Shown: piece after piece, positions 11,537 through 19,983 of the stretch
How positions within the stretch are numbered: the first letter of the stretch is position 1
Layout: each line of letters starts with the position of its first letter
NCBI GenBank assembly: GCA_012960535.1
Contig: DUBB01000014.1
Location: 1 to 64,000 of the forward strand
Direction of reading: 5' to 3'
Length of the DNA: 64,000 nucleotides
DNA from: Gammaproteobacteria bacterium
GTDB lineage: Bacteria; Pseudomonadota; Gammaproteobacteria; Pseudomonadales; Azotimanducaceae
Program-made: the position numbers and the translations under genes
Notes under the pieces: generated by a model
Databases searched by the model: none
What the model was told of the DNA's origin: nothing
The model's input: only the letters and a program-made list of their open reading frames with translations

Positions 11537-13204
11537 CTAAATAATTCTACCGGGCCGCGCCTGTGTATAGCCAGCACTGGAATACACCTGTTCACCGTTA
11601 ACAAATACGGCAGCGTAGCCGCTGGAACGGCGAATATATCTGCGCGCTTCACCTGGGAAGTCTTCAACAAACTCTTCCTGGCCGACAGATACCAGCGCCG
11701 GATCAAAAACGACGATATCAGCGGCTTTGCCCACGCTTAGCGTTCCTGTATTGAACAAGCCCCAGTCTTCGGCAACTTCACCTGTCATACGGTGAATAGC
11801 GCGTTCCAGGGTCATATGCCCGGTTTCACGAACGTAATGCTCCAATAGGTGGGTTGTATCGCCGGTGCCACAGAATTGGGTGATATGAGCGCCTGCATCG
11901 GATGCGCCGAAATGGCACATGGGATGGTTAATAAGTTCAGCCACACTGGCTTTGTCAGCATTGATGACATTCTTGAGCTGAAACTCAGTGTCGAGGTTGT
12001 CTGCCACCGCCAGATCAAGGATGACCTCGCCGATTTCCTTACCCTCGCTCTGGCCGATCTCTGCCAGGCTTCTGCCGCAGTATTGCTGGTTGATGTCACT
12101 GTAGACCTTGCCAACCGTCAGGAATGGCAGGGCACCGCCCATACCCATGGCGGTCTTCATTTCGGTCACCAGGGCACTTCTTTGTTCGGGGTCTGAGAAG
12201 CGAGCCAATCTATCGTGTCTTGGGAGATCCATGATGGCTTTCCAGCCCGGCATGGAAAACAGCAACATGCTGGTTTCTGACAGCCTCATATTCAGGTCAA
12301 AACATCTTGGCATGACCTGACCAAAAACCTGGGCTCCTCGTTTTTGCTCGGCTTCAAGAGCCTCGATAATCTCTTCCGCCTTGGGTGAGGTCGGTGAGCT
12401 TAAAACGGGCTGTAAGCTGCAGGGAATCCCGGCTGCAAGGCTGATTTCTCCGAGTTCCCGTATATTGTCGAGCTCCCGCTTAAGATCAGGGAAGTAAGGC
12501 ACAATCTGCCATATGCCACGTCCGCTTTTTGCCATGGCTTTGGCTAAGGCGATTTTTTCATTCAGGTCTGCATATTGACTGGGCACTGGGTGGCCGTTTT
12601 CATCCATATCAACATAGGAAGAAGAAATACCCAATGCACCAGCGGCCATGGCTTCTTCAATAATAACGCACATTTTATCTATCTCATCCTGGGTCGCTGC
12701 TCGCTCTTGGCTGGCTGCCCCCATGACATACAGACGTACGGCTGAATGGCCGATTAAGGCACCGACATTGATGCCCAGCTTTGGACGGATGTGATCCAGG
12801 TATTCGGGAAATGAGTTCCAGGTGAAAGGGACTGCCTGGTCGAAGGTTTTCTTTTTTATGTCTTCTATCACGCCAAACATACTGACTATTTTATCTGCAC
12901 CCGCTCTATCCCTGATCGGTGCCAGACTTAAAGAGCAGTTACCAGTTACCACAGTGGTGATGCCGTGTTCTATTGATGGTGTTGCCAGACCATCCCAGCA
13001 GAGTTGCGGATCAAAGTGAGTGTGAATGTCTATGAACCCAGGACTGACTACCTGACCCTGCGCATCAAATTCCTGACTGGCTTCGCCGTCTAAATCGCCT
13101 AAGGCAATAATTTTGCCATCCCTGACGGCAAGGTCAGCTGTCTTACCTTTAGTACCTGTTCCATCGATGAGAAAACCATTTCTGATTATAAGATCATATT
13201 CCAT
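11537..13204 (-). CDS. D-aminoacylase / N-acyl-D-amino-acid deacylase-type amidohydrolase
   Basis: 555 residues of the amidohydrolase superfamily. Small beta-sandwich flanks enclose a TIM barrel with HTHFDPQ (His61, His63), the Cys ligand characteristic of D-aminoacylases in GNCSLS (Cys90), and the late Asp in SDAGAHITQF. It hydrolyses N-acyl groups from D-amino acids, or related imides and ureido compounds. Length is slightly above the usual 480-500 but common in marine homologues. It converges with the BVMO gene, 56 bp between stops. GAGG precedes the ATG. Substrate not inferable. Confidence 0.85.
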   Translation of the reverse strand: MEYDLIIRNGFLIDGTGTKGKTADLAVRDGKIIALGDLDGEASQEFDAQGQVVSPGFIDIHTHFDPQLCWDGLATPSIEHGITTVVTGNCSLSLAPIRDRAGADKIVSMFGVIEDIKKKTFDQAVPFTWNSFPEYLDHIRPKLGINVGALIGHSAVRLYVMGAASQERAATQDEIDKMCVIIEEAMAAGALGISSSYVDMDENGHPVPSQYADLNEKIALAKAMAKSGRGIWQIVPYFPDLKRELDNIRELGEISLAAGIPCSLQPVLSSPTSPKAEEIIEALEAEQKRGAQVFGQVMPRCFDLNMRLSETSMLLFSMPGWKAIMDLPRHDRLARFSDPEQRSALVTEMKTAMGMGGALPFLTVGKVYSDINQQYCGRSLAEIGQSEGKEIGEVILDLAVADNLDTEFQLKNVINADKASVAELINHPMCHFGASDAGAHITQFCGTGDTTHLLEHYVRETGHMTLERAIHRMTGEVAEDWGLFNTGTLSVGKAADIVVFDPALVSVGQEEFVEDFPGEARRYIRRSSGYAAVFVNGEQVYSSAGYTQARPGRII

Positions 13205-13564
13205 GTCACCAGGACCTCGCTAGACAGTTTAACGCCTAGCATAGCAGAGTTTGTCTGCTCAATTGAATATCGAAAATTAATGAATTCATTAAGTATCGTA
13301 TCGGTGAAAAGGAGTATCAGCCACTCAACACCTTGCGCCAGGATGACAGTCGGGTTGGGGAATACAGGTTAAATAGGGTAAAACCGAGTAATACAATGAC
13401 GATCTGCTGGCGTGACAAGGAGCATCTGTTGGCATGTCAGTGCCAGTTGATTCATAGGCTGTGAAGTTTCAAACTCGGTGGCCTGGTTTAACAGTTGGAA
13501 TTTGAATTAGATACTTTGAATTGAATTGAATTGAATTGGATATAATATAATAGAAGGATTACTT
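13205..13564. other. 360-bp divergent intergenic region
   Basis: Separates the minus-strand amidohydrolase from the plus-strand acyl-CoA ligase, so it should hold both promoters. No ORF is convincing. The right part holds a pentanucleotide repeat and a TATAAT box, listed separately. Confidence 0.45.
13516..13546 (+). promoter_or_regulatory. TTGAA pentanucleotide repeat abutting a TATAAT box
   Basis: Four perfect TTGAA units (13516-13535) run into TTGGA and a consensus -10 TATAAT at 13541-13546. Each unit offers a TTGAAT -35-like hexamer; the first is 19 bases from the -10, the second 14. Loss or gain of a unit would change promoter spacing. The ATG of the acyl-CoA ligase is 19 bp beyond the -10, so the leader would be very short, with GAAGGA at 13552-13557 as ribosome binding site. 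Confidence 0.45.
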
Positions 13565-15118
13565 ATGAAAACCCTCGCTGAAATTAGCCGCTTTCATCGC
13601 CGCAACACCCCAGAAAAACGAGCCCTGGTGTTTGAACCGGATGGACGTTCCTGGACCTTTGAGGAACTTGATGATGAAGCCTGCCAGTGTGCTAATGCGA
13701 TCGGTCAGTTGGGTATTGGTGCGCAGGATCGGGTCGCTTATCTGGATAAGAATCAACCCGAATACTTTACCTATCTATTCGGCACAGCCAAATTAAATGC
13801 TGTCAGTGTGGCGGTTAACTGGCGTCTGGCCGCGCCCGAGATGGAGTATATTCTCAACCATAGTGAAGCTAAAATGCTATTGATCGGGGATGAGTTTCTG
13901 CACTTGCTGGCCCAGATGGATCTACAACTGGAGCATGTGGTGGTGATAGGTGATCCAGCTGATACGGGCTACCTGACTTATCAGCAATGGATTGCCGGGC
14001 AGTCACTTGTCGACCCTGCTTATCCTGCTGACCCGAGTGACAGTTGTTACCAGCTGTATACATCAGGAACCACCGGGCTGCCAAAAGGTGTTGAGACGAC
14101 CCATACTAATCTCATTCATCAGTTGGCTAAGGGCTTAGCACCGATTAACTTCGAAGAGGCCAGTGTGAATCTTGTTTGCATGCCGTTGTTTCATATTTCC
14201 GGCAGCGGATGGGGGCTTATCGGTATTTATTTTGGCTCTGAAAGCATACTGTTAAAGGAACCGGATATGCAGGCCATATTGAAGGCTATACCCGAATACG
14301 GCATTACCCATTCTATTTTTGTACCGGCGGTTCTCCAATTCCTGTTGGACCAACCAAATATTGCTGAGGTCGATTTCTCATCTCTGCAAAGTGTTACCTA
14401 TGGGGCGTCACCGATTAGTGAACAGGTACTCGTCCGGGCGATTGATACCTTTAAGGCGCGCTTTTTCCAGGCCTATGGACTGACTGAAACCACCGGCGGC
14501 GTTAGCCTGCTGTTCCCTGAAGATCATGACCCAGGTGGACCCAGGGGGGGCCTGCTCCGGTCCTGTGGGAAAGTGGTAAGTGGACATGAATTGAAGATAA
14601 TGGATTCAGCGACAGATGAAGCAGTTGCCGAGGGTGAGGTAGGTGAGATCTGGATTCGTGGCCCTCAGATTATGAAGGGTTACTGGCGCAATGAGCAGGC
14701 CACAGCAGAATCAATGAGCGAAGATGGCTGGTTCAAGTCGGGTGATGCGGGTTACCTGATTGACGGATATCTTTATATTCATGATCGGGTTAAAGACATG
14801 ATCATCTCCGGTGGCGAGAATATTTACCCAGCGGAGATCGAGAATGTACTGATGAGACATGCGGCAATCTCAGACGTGGCTGTAATTGGGGTTCCTGATG
14901 AACGCTGGGGCGAAACCGTTAAAGCGATTATTACCCGGGATGATGCATCGCTCAGCGAGGAAGACGTTATCAGCTACTGCAGGCAGCAACTGGCACACTA
15001 TAAGTGTCCTAGTTCCGTTGATTGGCTTGCAGTGATTCCCAGGAATCCCTCTGGTAAGATCCTGAAAACGGAATTGCGAAAACCCTATTGGATTGACAAG
15101 GCAAGGAATGTTTCCTGA
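13565..15118 (+). CDS. Fatty-acyl/aryl-CoA ligase (AMP-binding, ANL superfamily)
   Basis: 517 residues. The P-loop YTSGTTGLPKG (165-175), the A5-type QAYGLTETTG, the hinge DGWFKSGDAG ... DRVKDMIISGGENIYP, and the C-terminal catalytic lysine in NPSGKILK are all intact. It activates a carboxylic acid as acyl-AMP and passes it to CoA. Cytosolic. The SD GAAGGA is seven bases before the ATG. It is followed by a 15-bp tandem repeat and an ogt gene. The acid substrate cannot be decided: both medium/long-chain and aryl acids are possible. Confidence 0.88.
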   Translation: MKTLAEISRFHRRNTPEKRALVFEPDGRSWTFEELDDEACQCANAIGQLGIGAQDRVAYLDKNQPEYFTYLFGTAKLNAVSVAVNWRLAAPEMEYILNHSEAKMLLIGDEFLHLLAQMDLQLEHVVVIGDPADTGYLTYQQWIAGQSLVDPAYPADPSDSCYQLYTSGTTGLPKGVETTHTNLIHQLAKGLAPINFEEASVNLVCMPLFHISGSGWGLIGIYFGSESILLKEPDMQAILKAIPEYGITHSIFVPAVLQFLLDQPNIAEVDFSSLQSVTYGASPISEQVLVRAIDTFKARFFQAYGLTETTGGVSLLFPEDHDPGGPRGGLLRSCGKVVSGHELKIMDSATDEAVAEGEVGEIWIRGPQIMKGYWRNEQATAESMSEDGWFKSGDAGYLIDGYLYIHDRVKDMIISGGENIYPAEIENVLMRHAAISDVAVIGVPDERWGETVKAIITRDDASLSEEDVISYCRQQLAHYKCPSSVDWLAVIPRNPSGKILKTELRKPYWIDKARNVS

Positions 15119-15120
15119 TA

Positions 15121-15195
15121 CTAGAAGACCTGCGACTAGCGCACCTGATACTAGAGCACCTGATTCTAGAGCACCTGATTCTAGAGCAAGGAGTG
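15121..15195 (+). repeat. 15-bp minisatellite, five imperfect units
   Basis: Five head-to-tail copies of a unit close to CTAGAGCACCTGATT start at 15121; units three and four are identical and the outer ones vary. The tract begins right after the ligase stop codon, and the stop region itself (TCCTGATA) matches the unit's end, suggesting the array grew from the 3' end of the gene. An apparent minus-strand ORF of repeated LESGA-type residues comes only from the unit being a multiple of three. Confidence 0.75.
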
Positions 15196-15245
15196 ACTGA
15201 GCTTGAGCATACACCGTGTTGATATAGGGTAAAGAGAATTAAGTT

Positions 15246-15746
15246 ATGACTTTTTATTACGATTATCATCGGACAACCATCGGTGAATTGTTATTGGCGG
15301 GGGATGGTCAATCGTTATCATTACTTGGATTCCCTGAAGGGAAGATGGCCCGGCGTCATGATAGTCACTGGATTAGAGACAGCCAGCCATTTGTTGACGT
15401 AACCAGGCAGTTAGATGGTTATTTCGCTGGCGAACTGCAGGTCTTTGATGTGCAGCTCGAGTTGGCAGGAACACCATTCCAGCAGGCTGTCTGGTCGGCT
15501 TTGAAAATGATTGCCTATGGTGAAACCTGCACCTATGGTGAGCTAGCGGCGCGTATCGGCAGGCCCAGGGCATCGCGAGCGGTGGGTGCAGCCAATGGTG
15601 TTAATCCTGTGCCAATCATTATTCCCTGCCATAGGGTGATTGGCAGCAATGGTAGCCTGACTGGTTTTGGCGGTGGTATCAGAACGAAGCAGGCCTTGCT
15701 GAGCATGGAGTCCAGGACGTCGGATCTTTTCAATACCGTCGCCTGA
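15246..15746 (+). CDS. ogt: Methylated-DNA--[protein]-cysteine S-methyltransferase
   Basis: 166 residues, the usual Ogt length. The suicide acceptor motif PCHRV is present with Cys128, within PIIIPCHRVIGSNG; the DNA-binding helix with RAVGAANG and the C-terminal LTGFGGG also match. It removes methyl groups from O6-methylguanine and O4-methylthymine by transferring them to its own cysteine. It lacks the Ada-type N-terminal regulatory domain. It follows the acyl-CoA ligase on the same strand after the tandem repeat; no functional link is evident. Confidence 0.92.
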   Translation: MTFYYDYHRTTIGELLLAGDGQSLSLLGFPEGKMARRHDSHWIRDSQPFVDVTRQLDGYFAGELQVFDVQLELAGTPFQQAVWSALKMIAYGETCTYGELAARIGRPRASRAVGAANGVNPVPIIIPCHRVIGSNGSLTGFGGGIRTKQALLSMESRTSDLFNTVA

Positions 15747-16212
15747 AAGCAACAAGTTATGAATTGACAATCTGGCAAGGCTCCCCATCTGCTGGCGCGC
15801 AGCAGAAAATATAAAGGTGTTGTGCTGGCTGCAGTGGTGTCATTCGGCCTGTTCAGGCAGCCCGCTCAAGCTGGCTTGTTTTGGTTTGCCAAATTCTTCA
15901 GGTTTACATTTTTAAGGACGGTAAAGGTACGATATTTGCAAGCTTTGTTAAGCTGAGGTTTGTCTATCCTGCAGACGCTTTCTGATACAGCCTGGGCGGC
16001 TGGCGGGCACCTGCCGGCGATTTACCAACTTGGCTTTCGTGTGCACATTTTCTGATTTTAGCGAAGAGATTTTGGCAAGCTGTGTGCCGGCTTCCCGCTT
16101 CTATGATTTCATTGCCGGGGAATAAACCCGGCCCTTGGCAATAGAGAGTGTCGCGCATTGGCCTCTAACATCGGCTTCCTTGGTTAAAAACGGACAACGG
16201 TCTATGCGCTGA
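15747..16212. other. 466-bp convergent spacer with one GC-rich hairpin
   Basis: No convincing gene. GCCGGG (16114-16119) and CCCGGC (16127-16132) form a perfect stem with loop GAATAAA, within a larger dyad (TTGCC ... GGCAA). There is no T-run on either side, so a terminator role is uncertain, but its place between convergent ogt and MIOX genes would fit one. Confidence 0.4.
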
Positions 16213-16998
16213 TTACCAGGCTATTTTGTCCGGGAAATATTGATTAATGAGATCCTGATAATAGGGCCTGAGTGCGACGACATCCGGGTATACATCCTGT
16301 TTCGTATATAAATCGTAGCGATTAAATAGTCGTACCCAATCGAACATTTCCCTATCCTGGTTATCGAAGAGGGCATCATAAGCGTGGCTCGAGTGCCCAG
16401 GATAGAAGCTGTGATAGCGGATCATATAAAGCGCTTCTGCTGGGAGAAATTCGCGTGTCACCAAATACATATATTCGTCGTGACCCCATGACAATGTGAC
16501 CTTGTCAAGCCCGCAGTGGTCATCGTAGATACCCAGGGGTGACTGGTACCTATCTATACCAGTGTCGTGGTTAGCTTCGAAATATTCCGGGTAAACGATG
16601 GTTTCCTGGAAAGCGCAACCCAGGGGGAAGGTGTCACCCGTTACCGCCCATTGAGGTTCACCGAACAGGCATAGAATTTTGCCCAGGTCATGTATTAGTC
16701 CAGCCAGGGTAAACCAATCCGGGTGGCCGTCAGCACGGATGGCCTCAGCGGTCTGCAAACAATGAATAATCTGGGGCGATTCTGTGTCGGGGTCGCTATC
16801 ATCAATCAGGGTGTTAAGGTATTCACAGGCTTCCCATATGCCCATGCGTCGGTTGTTCAGCCGCTGATACTCGGTACGTTTGGCCTGCGCAAAAGCCAGG
16901 GTTTGCCTGCTATGGTTGAGTTTATAAAAGTGCCTGACACGCGCTTTCGTGTTTCCATAGTTGCGGTAACTGGTGCCAGCTGAGTTTGAATTTACCAT
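16213..16998 (-). CDS. myo-Inositol oxygenase (MIOX)
   Basis: 261 residues of the MIOX HD-domain family. All six di-iron ligands known from mammalian MIOX can be placed: His79 (PQIIHC), His103-Asp104 (LIHDLG), His173 (WGHDEY), His196 (RYHSFYP) and Asp229 (NRYDLY). The conserved RMGIWEA and SPLGIYDDHCGL segments are present. The enzyme cleaves the ring of myo-inositol with O2 to give D-glucuronate. MIOX is best known from eukaryotes and is found in a minority of bacteria. No inositol transporter or uronate genes lie beside it; an SDR is divergent. The start at 16998 gives a short disordered N-terminus as in the family. Confidence 0.9.
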   Translation of the reverse strand: MVNSNSAGTSYRNYGNTKARVRHFYKLNHSRQTLAFAQAKRTEYQRLNNRRMGIWEACEYLNTLIDDSDPDTESPQIIHCLQTAEAIRADGHPDWFTLAGLIHDLGKILCLFGEPQWAVTGDTFPLGCAFQETIVYPEYFEANHDTGIDRYQSPLGIYDDHCGLDKVTLSWGHDEYMYLVTREFLPAEALYMIRYHSFYPGHSSHAYDALFDNQDREMFDWVRLFNRYDLYTKQDVYPDVVALRPYYQDLINQYFPDKIAW

Positions 16999-17249
16999 CG
17001 AGATAATGCCTGCCTGGTCAGTCCTACTTTAGCATGCTCGCTGGCATTTGGACCGATTCTGATTTTTGCTGCTCTCACTGAACAGGATAGTGTGTTTATG
17101 GCAAAGTGAATTCCTGATTTTGCATTGATAGTGAGCTCAGTTAAGGGGCTAGCAATCAGGGAGAGGAGGTTCACCCGGTTTCGTCCTGCCTTGGGAGGCT
17201 ATTCCTTTTGTTATAATGATTGCTCGGAATTTTTCTGGGAGACCGCAGA

Positions 17250-18080
17250 GTGAACTATATTAAAGAGAAAACCATTGTTGTTACCGGCGCCGCCAGCGGC
17301 TTCGGACGGCTGGTAGCACAGAAAGTGAGTGCCTTGGGTGCCAGCGTTGTTGTTGCTGATATTAATATCGAGGAGCTGGCGGAGACACTTTCTAGTCTTG
17401 AAAACCCAGATAATGCCATTAGCGTTGTTGCTGATGTGGCTGATCGAAATGCAGTGGCACAGGTTTCCGCTGAGGCGATCAGGCGTTTTGGCAGCATTGA
17501 TATTATGCTTAATAATGCAGGGGTGATGCCATTAGCATTTTTCAGAGACCATGGTGTGGCGGCTGAGGCGTGGGATCGCTGTATTGATATCAATATCAAG
17601 GGTGTCTTACATGGCATTTGCGCAGTTCATGATCAGATGATTAGCCAGGGCCATGGTCATGTTATCAACGTGTCTTCTATTTATGGCAATTTCCCGGTGG
17701 TCGGTGCTGGCGTTTATGGGGCGACTAAAGCGGCGGTAAATTTTCTATCAGAGTCTTTGCGTATGGAAAGCCAGGGCAGAATCAAAGTTACTACCATTAA
17801 GCCCACCGGTGTACCGGCGACCGGATTGGGTGCGGGTGTCGTAAATAGAGAAGCGGTTATCGGTATACTCGGTGCCAACATGTCAGCCTATGCACAGCAG
17901 AGTGAAGCTATGGCTGCAGGTCAGTTACCGGAGAGTCAGCTGGATCCAGAGCGTATCGAATATTTTGCGCTTGAGCCGGATCTGTTAGCAGACCAGATTG
18001 TCTACGCGATGAACCAGCCGCTGGGTGTTTCTATCAGTGAATTAACGGTCAGGGCTTCGGGCGATGCTTATATTTTGTAA
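17250..18080 (+). CDS. Short-chain dehydrogenase/reductase (classical SDR)
   Basis: 276 residues from GTG 17250. The cofactor motif TGAASGFG is at 12-19, ADIN after strand 2 suggests NAD preference, then NNAG and the catalytic Ser and YGATK (Tyr, Lys). The GTG is chosen because GGGAG (17237-17241) lies eight bases before it, while the upstream TTG at 17220 has no SD. It reduces or oxidises a hydroxyl/keto group of unknown substrate. A SnoaL-like gene follows 185 bp downstream in the same direction, a pairing common in terpenoid, steroid or aromatic catabolism. Confidence 0.85.
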   Translation: MNYIKEKTIVVTGAASGFGRLVAQKVSALGASVVVADINIEELAETLSSLENPDNAISVVADVADRNAVAQVSAEAIRRFGSIDIMLNNAGVMPLAFFRDHGVAAEAWDRCIDINIKGVLHGICAVHDQMISQGHGHVINVSSIYGNFPVVGAGVYGATKAAVNFLSESLRMESQGRIKVTTIKPTGVPATGLGAGVVNREAVIGILGANMSAYAQQSEAMAAGQLPESQLDPERIEYFALEPDLLADQIVYAMNQPLGVSISELTVRASGDAYIL

Positions 18081-18265
18081 CGTCAGAGTTAAATGGTAGA
18101 CAAATAAATTTAGGAACAATGCCTTTAGATCAAGCAGAGTTGCCATCTGAACTGGCTTTGCGGTATGTTCCTTATTCTCTTTGCAGAATTTGAATATGGA
18201 AAGGGATAGCGTTAGTCAACCAGAGCGCATTGTTATCCCTAAATGACCTTAAGGGAGGCCGAGTT

Positions 18266-18739
18266 TTGACAGAACTTTCAGTTGGGGATCAGTTGCAGAT
18301 TCATGAACTCATTGCCAAGTACAGTTTTGCCTGGGATGGCGCTGATGTTGAAGGTTTTGCAGCGCTATTTACTGATGCCGCGGTTTGCCGGTTTTACCTT
18401 AATGGTGCGGAAACGCCTGATACTGAAATCTCCGGTCGGCAGGCGCTCAGGCAGGCGGTGATCGATAGGGCCGAGTTTTTCAAGGAAATAGGTATGCTAA
18501 CAATGCATTTCATGCCAAATTCTGTCATTACGCCTGTTGGGCCAAACGCCGCTCAAGTTCGAACACAGGCAATGATAAGCTGGCAAATGAAGGGGGTTGA
18601 CCTTGCGCCTCGGCCTGTCCAGGCCGGTTATTACCAATCAGAAGTTGTCAGAACGTCGGACGGCTGGAAATTTGCGGCGCGAGATGTACTGCTAAATGGC
18701 GTATTCAAAGTCAAAGCGGTGTATGGGCCTGTTAAATAG
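18266..18739 (+). CDS. SnoaL-like / NTF2-fold protein
   Basis: 157 residues from TTG 18266. The pattern QIHELIAKYSFAWD ... FAALFTDAAV ... GRQALRQAV ... MHFMPNSVI ... SEVVRTSDGWKFAARDV is the usual SnoaL_4 layout: one alpha+beta cone with a ligand pocket. The TTG is supported by GGGAGG at 18253-18258, seven bases upstream, in preference to the earlier in-frame ATT-region start. Such proteins are isomerases, dehydratases, hydrolases or ring-hydroxylase partners; no specific role is visible here. Confidence 0.72.
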   Translation: MTELSVGDQLQIHELIAKYSFAWDGADVEGFAALFTDAAVCRFYLNGAETPDTEISGRQALRQAVIDRAEFFKEIGMLTMHFMPNSVITPVGPNAAQVRTQAMISWQMKGVDLAPRPVQAGYYQSEVVRTSDGWKFAARDVLLNGVFKVKAVYGPVK

Positions 18740-18814
18740 AACAGACTCAGCCGGTTACTCTTTCGGCGTGGAACCATTACACTCTTGTCGAGTCAGCGGG
18801 CAGTCGAAAAAGGC

Positions 18815-19771
18815 CTATTGTGAACCCTCAAAAAATCGCCTGGGATTATCGACAAATAGACTTTCGATGACACCATCTTGTACGCCCAATTCCTTTAAGT
18901 GAGGAATGACTTCCCGTTTTATATAGAGATACTCGTGCTGGTTATTGCGCTTGAATTCATGTTCTTCGGGCAGGGTGCCGTCGGCATTCTCCTTTAGTAC
19001 CGCCAGGCAGATACAGTCATGAGAAGGGCAGAGCCGGTCGGCATAGCCATCATCTATGAGTTTTTTCAGTGTGATAGTCCTGCTATGAGGACTGACCAGT
19101 CGTCCCGGATAACGATCCAGTCCCAGGTAACAGCCCTGGTCGAGAATCCATTTCAGGTATTCAAGGTCAGTGGTGTCATTACTGTGATCTATTTTGACTT
19201 TGGTCAGGTCAACGCCTTCCTGCTTAAATATTTTTATCTGACGGCGCGCAACCTGACCTGTGGGATAGGAGTGCACCATAATATTGAGCCCTGTTTCGTT
19301 GTGTGCTCTGGCCACCGCTCGGGCCATGACTTCAAGTGATGTGGTGACACCTTCGAAATCAGCGGCGCACTTTAAAATACCAGCCTTAATGTCAGTACCC
19401 CTGAACCCCTGCTCGATATCACGAACAAATTCTCTTGCCATCTGGTTGGCTGATACGCCATTGAGAAAGCGGGGCACGTCTAACCACCAGCCGGTTGCGT
19501 TAATAATATTCACCCCGGAAGCCTTGGAGACTGCTGTTAAAAGCTCTGGGTGTCGGCCAAGATCGAAGGTGGTCGCATCGATAATCGAATCGATGCCTTC
19601 TTCTTTTGCTCTTTTGAGACTGGCAATAGCACGTTCCTGCCGGTTGCTGCCGAGTAGATCTGGATAGCTCGTATAGAGCCCGCTGGCTCCCACCATCACA
19701 TGTTCATGCATTAAGGTAAAGCCGAGCTGGTCGCTGGGAATAGGCCCGGTCACGCTATTTAATGTCACCAT
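18815..19771 (-). CDS. Phosphotriesterase-family metal-dependent hydrolase
   Basis: 318 residues of the PTE/PLL group of amidohydrolases. The binuclear metal site is complete: HEH (His22, His24), the carboxylated lysine in GILKCAAD, His in MVHSYP, His in KIDHSND, and the late Asp in CPSHDC. Members are lactonases or arylesterases, with phosphotriesterase activity usually promiscuous. AGGAG precedes the ATG. It converges with the SnoaL-like gene and is upstream of nothing obvious. Substrate undetermined; a lactonase role is the more likely natural one. Confidence 0.85.
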   Translation of the reverse strand: MVTLNSVTGPIPSDQLGFTLMHEHVMVGASGLYTSYPDLLGSNRQERAIASLKRAKEEGIDSIIDATTFDLGRHPELLTAVSKASGVNIINATGWWLDVPRFLNGVSANQMAREFVRDIEQGFRGTDIKAGILKCAADFEGVTTSLEVMARAVARAHNETGLNIMVHSYPTGQVARRQIKIFKQEGVDLTKVKIDHSNDTTDLEYLKWILDQGCYLGLDRYPGRLVSPHSRTITLKKLIDDGYADRLCPSHDCICLAVLKENADGTLPEEHEFKRNNQHEYLYIKREVIPHLKELGVQDGVIESLFVDNPRRFFEGSQ

Positions 19772-19983
19772 GAAGTTCTCCTGCTATAAAATGGCCTGTT
19801 CTGGTACGATGCCGCCGTCTTGCATTGGGCAGAACGACGGCGGTGCTCCAGTTGTTAGGATGACAATCTCATGAAACCTGGGTGCCTACCCTGTTGGTAG
19901 GACGCCTGCAGACAATTAAGCATGTTTTCGGGGCGGCCTCAATACCTTGTCTGGCGACACATCGTCTGGTTTGTCCTGATGCT

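Noticed and set aside
14870-15214. Minus-strand ORF with repeated ALESG-type residues
   Set aside because: Its low-complexity part is the translated 15-bp tandem repeat and the rest is antisense to the acyl-CoA ligase; no SD or protein-like composition.
16114-16132. GCCGGG/CCCGGC hairpin as a Rho-independent terminator
   Set aside because: No T-run on either strand; kept only as a hairpin within the spacer entry.
15964-16158. 64-codon minus-strand ORF in the ogt/MIOX spacer
   Set aside because: No SD, no recognisable family and composition like translated non-coding DNA.
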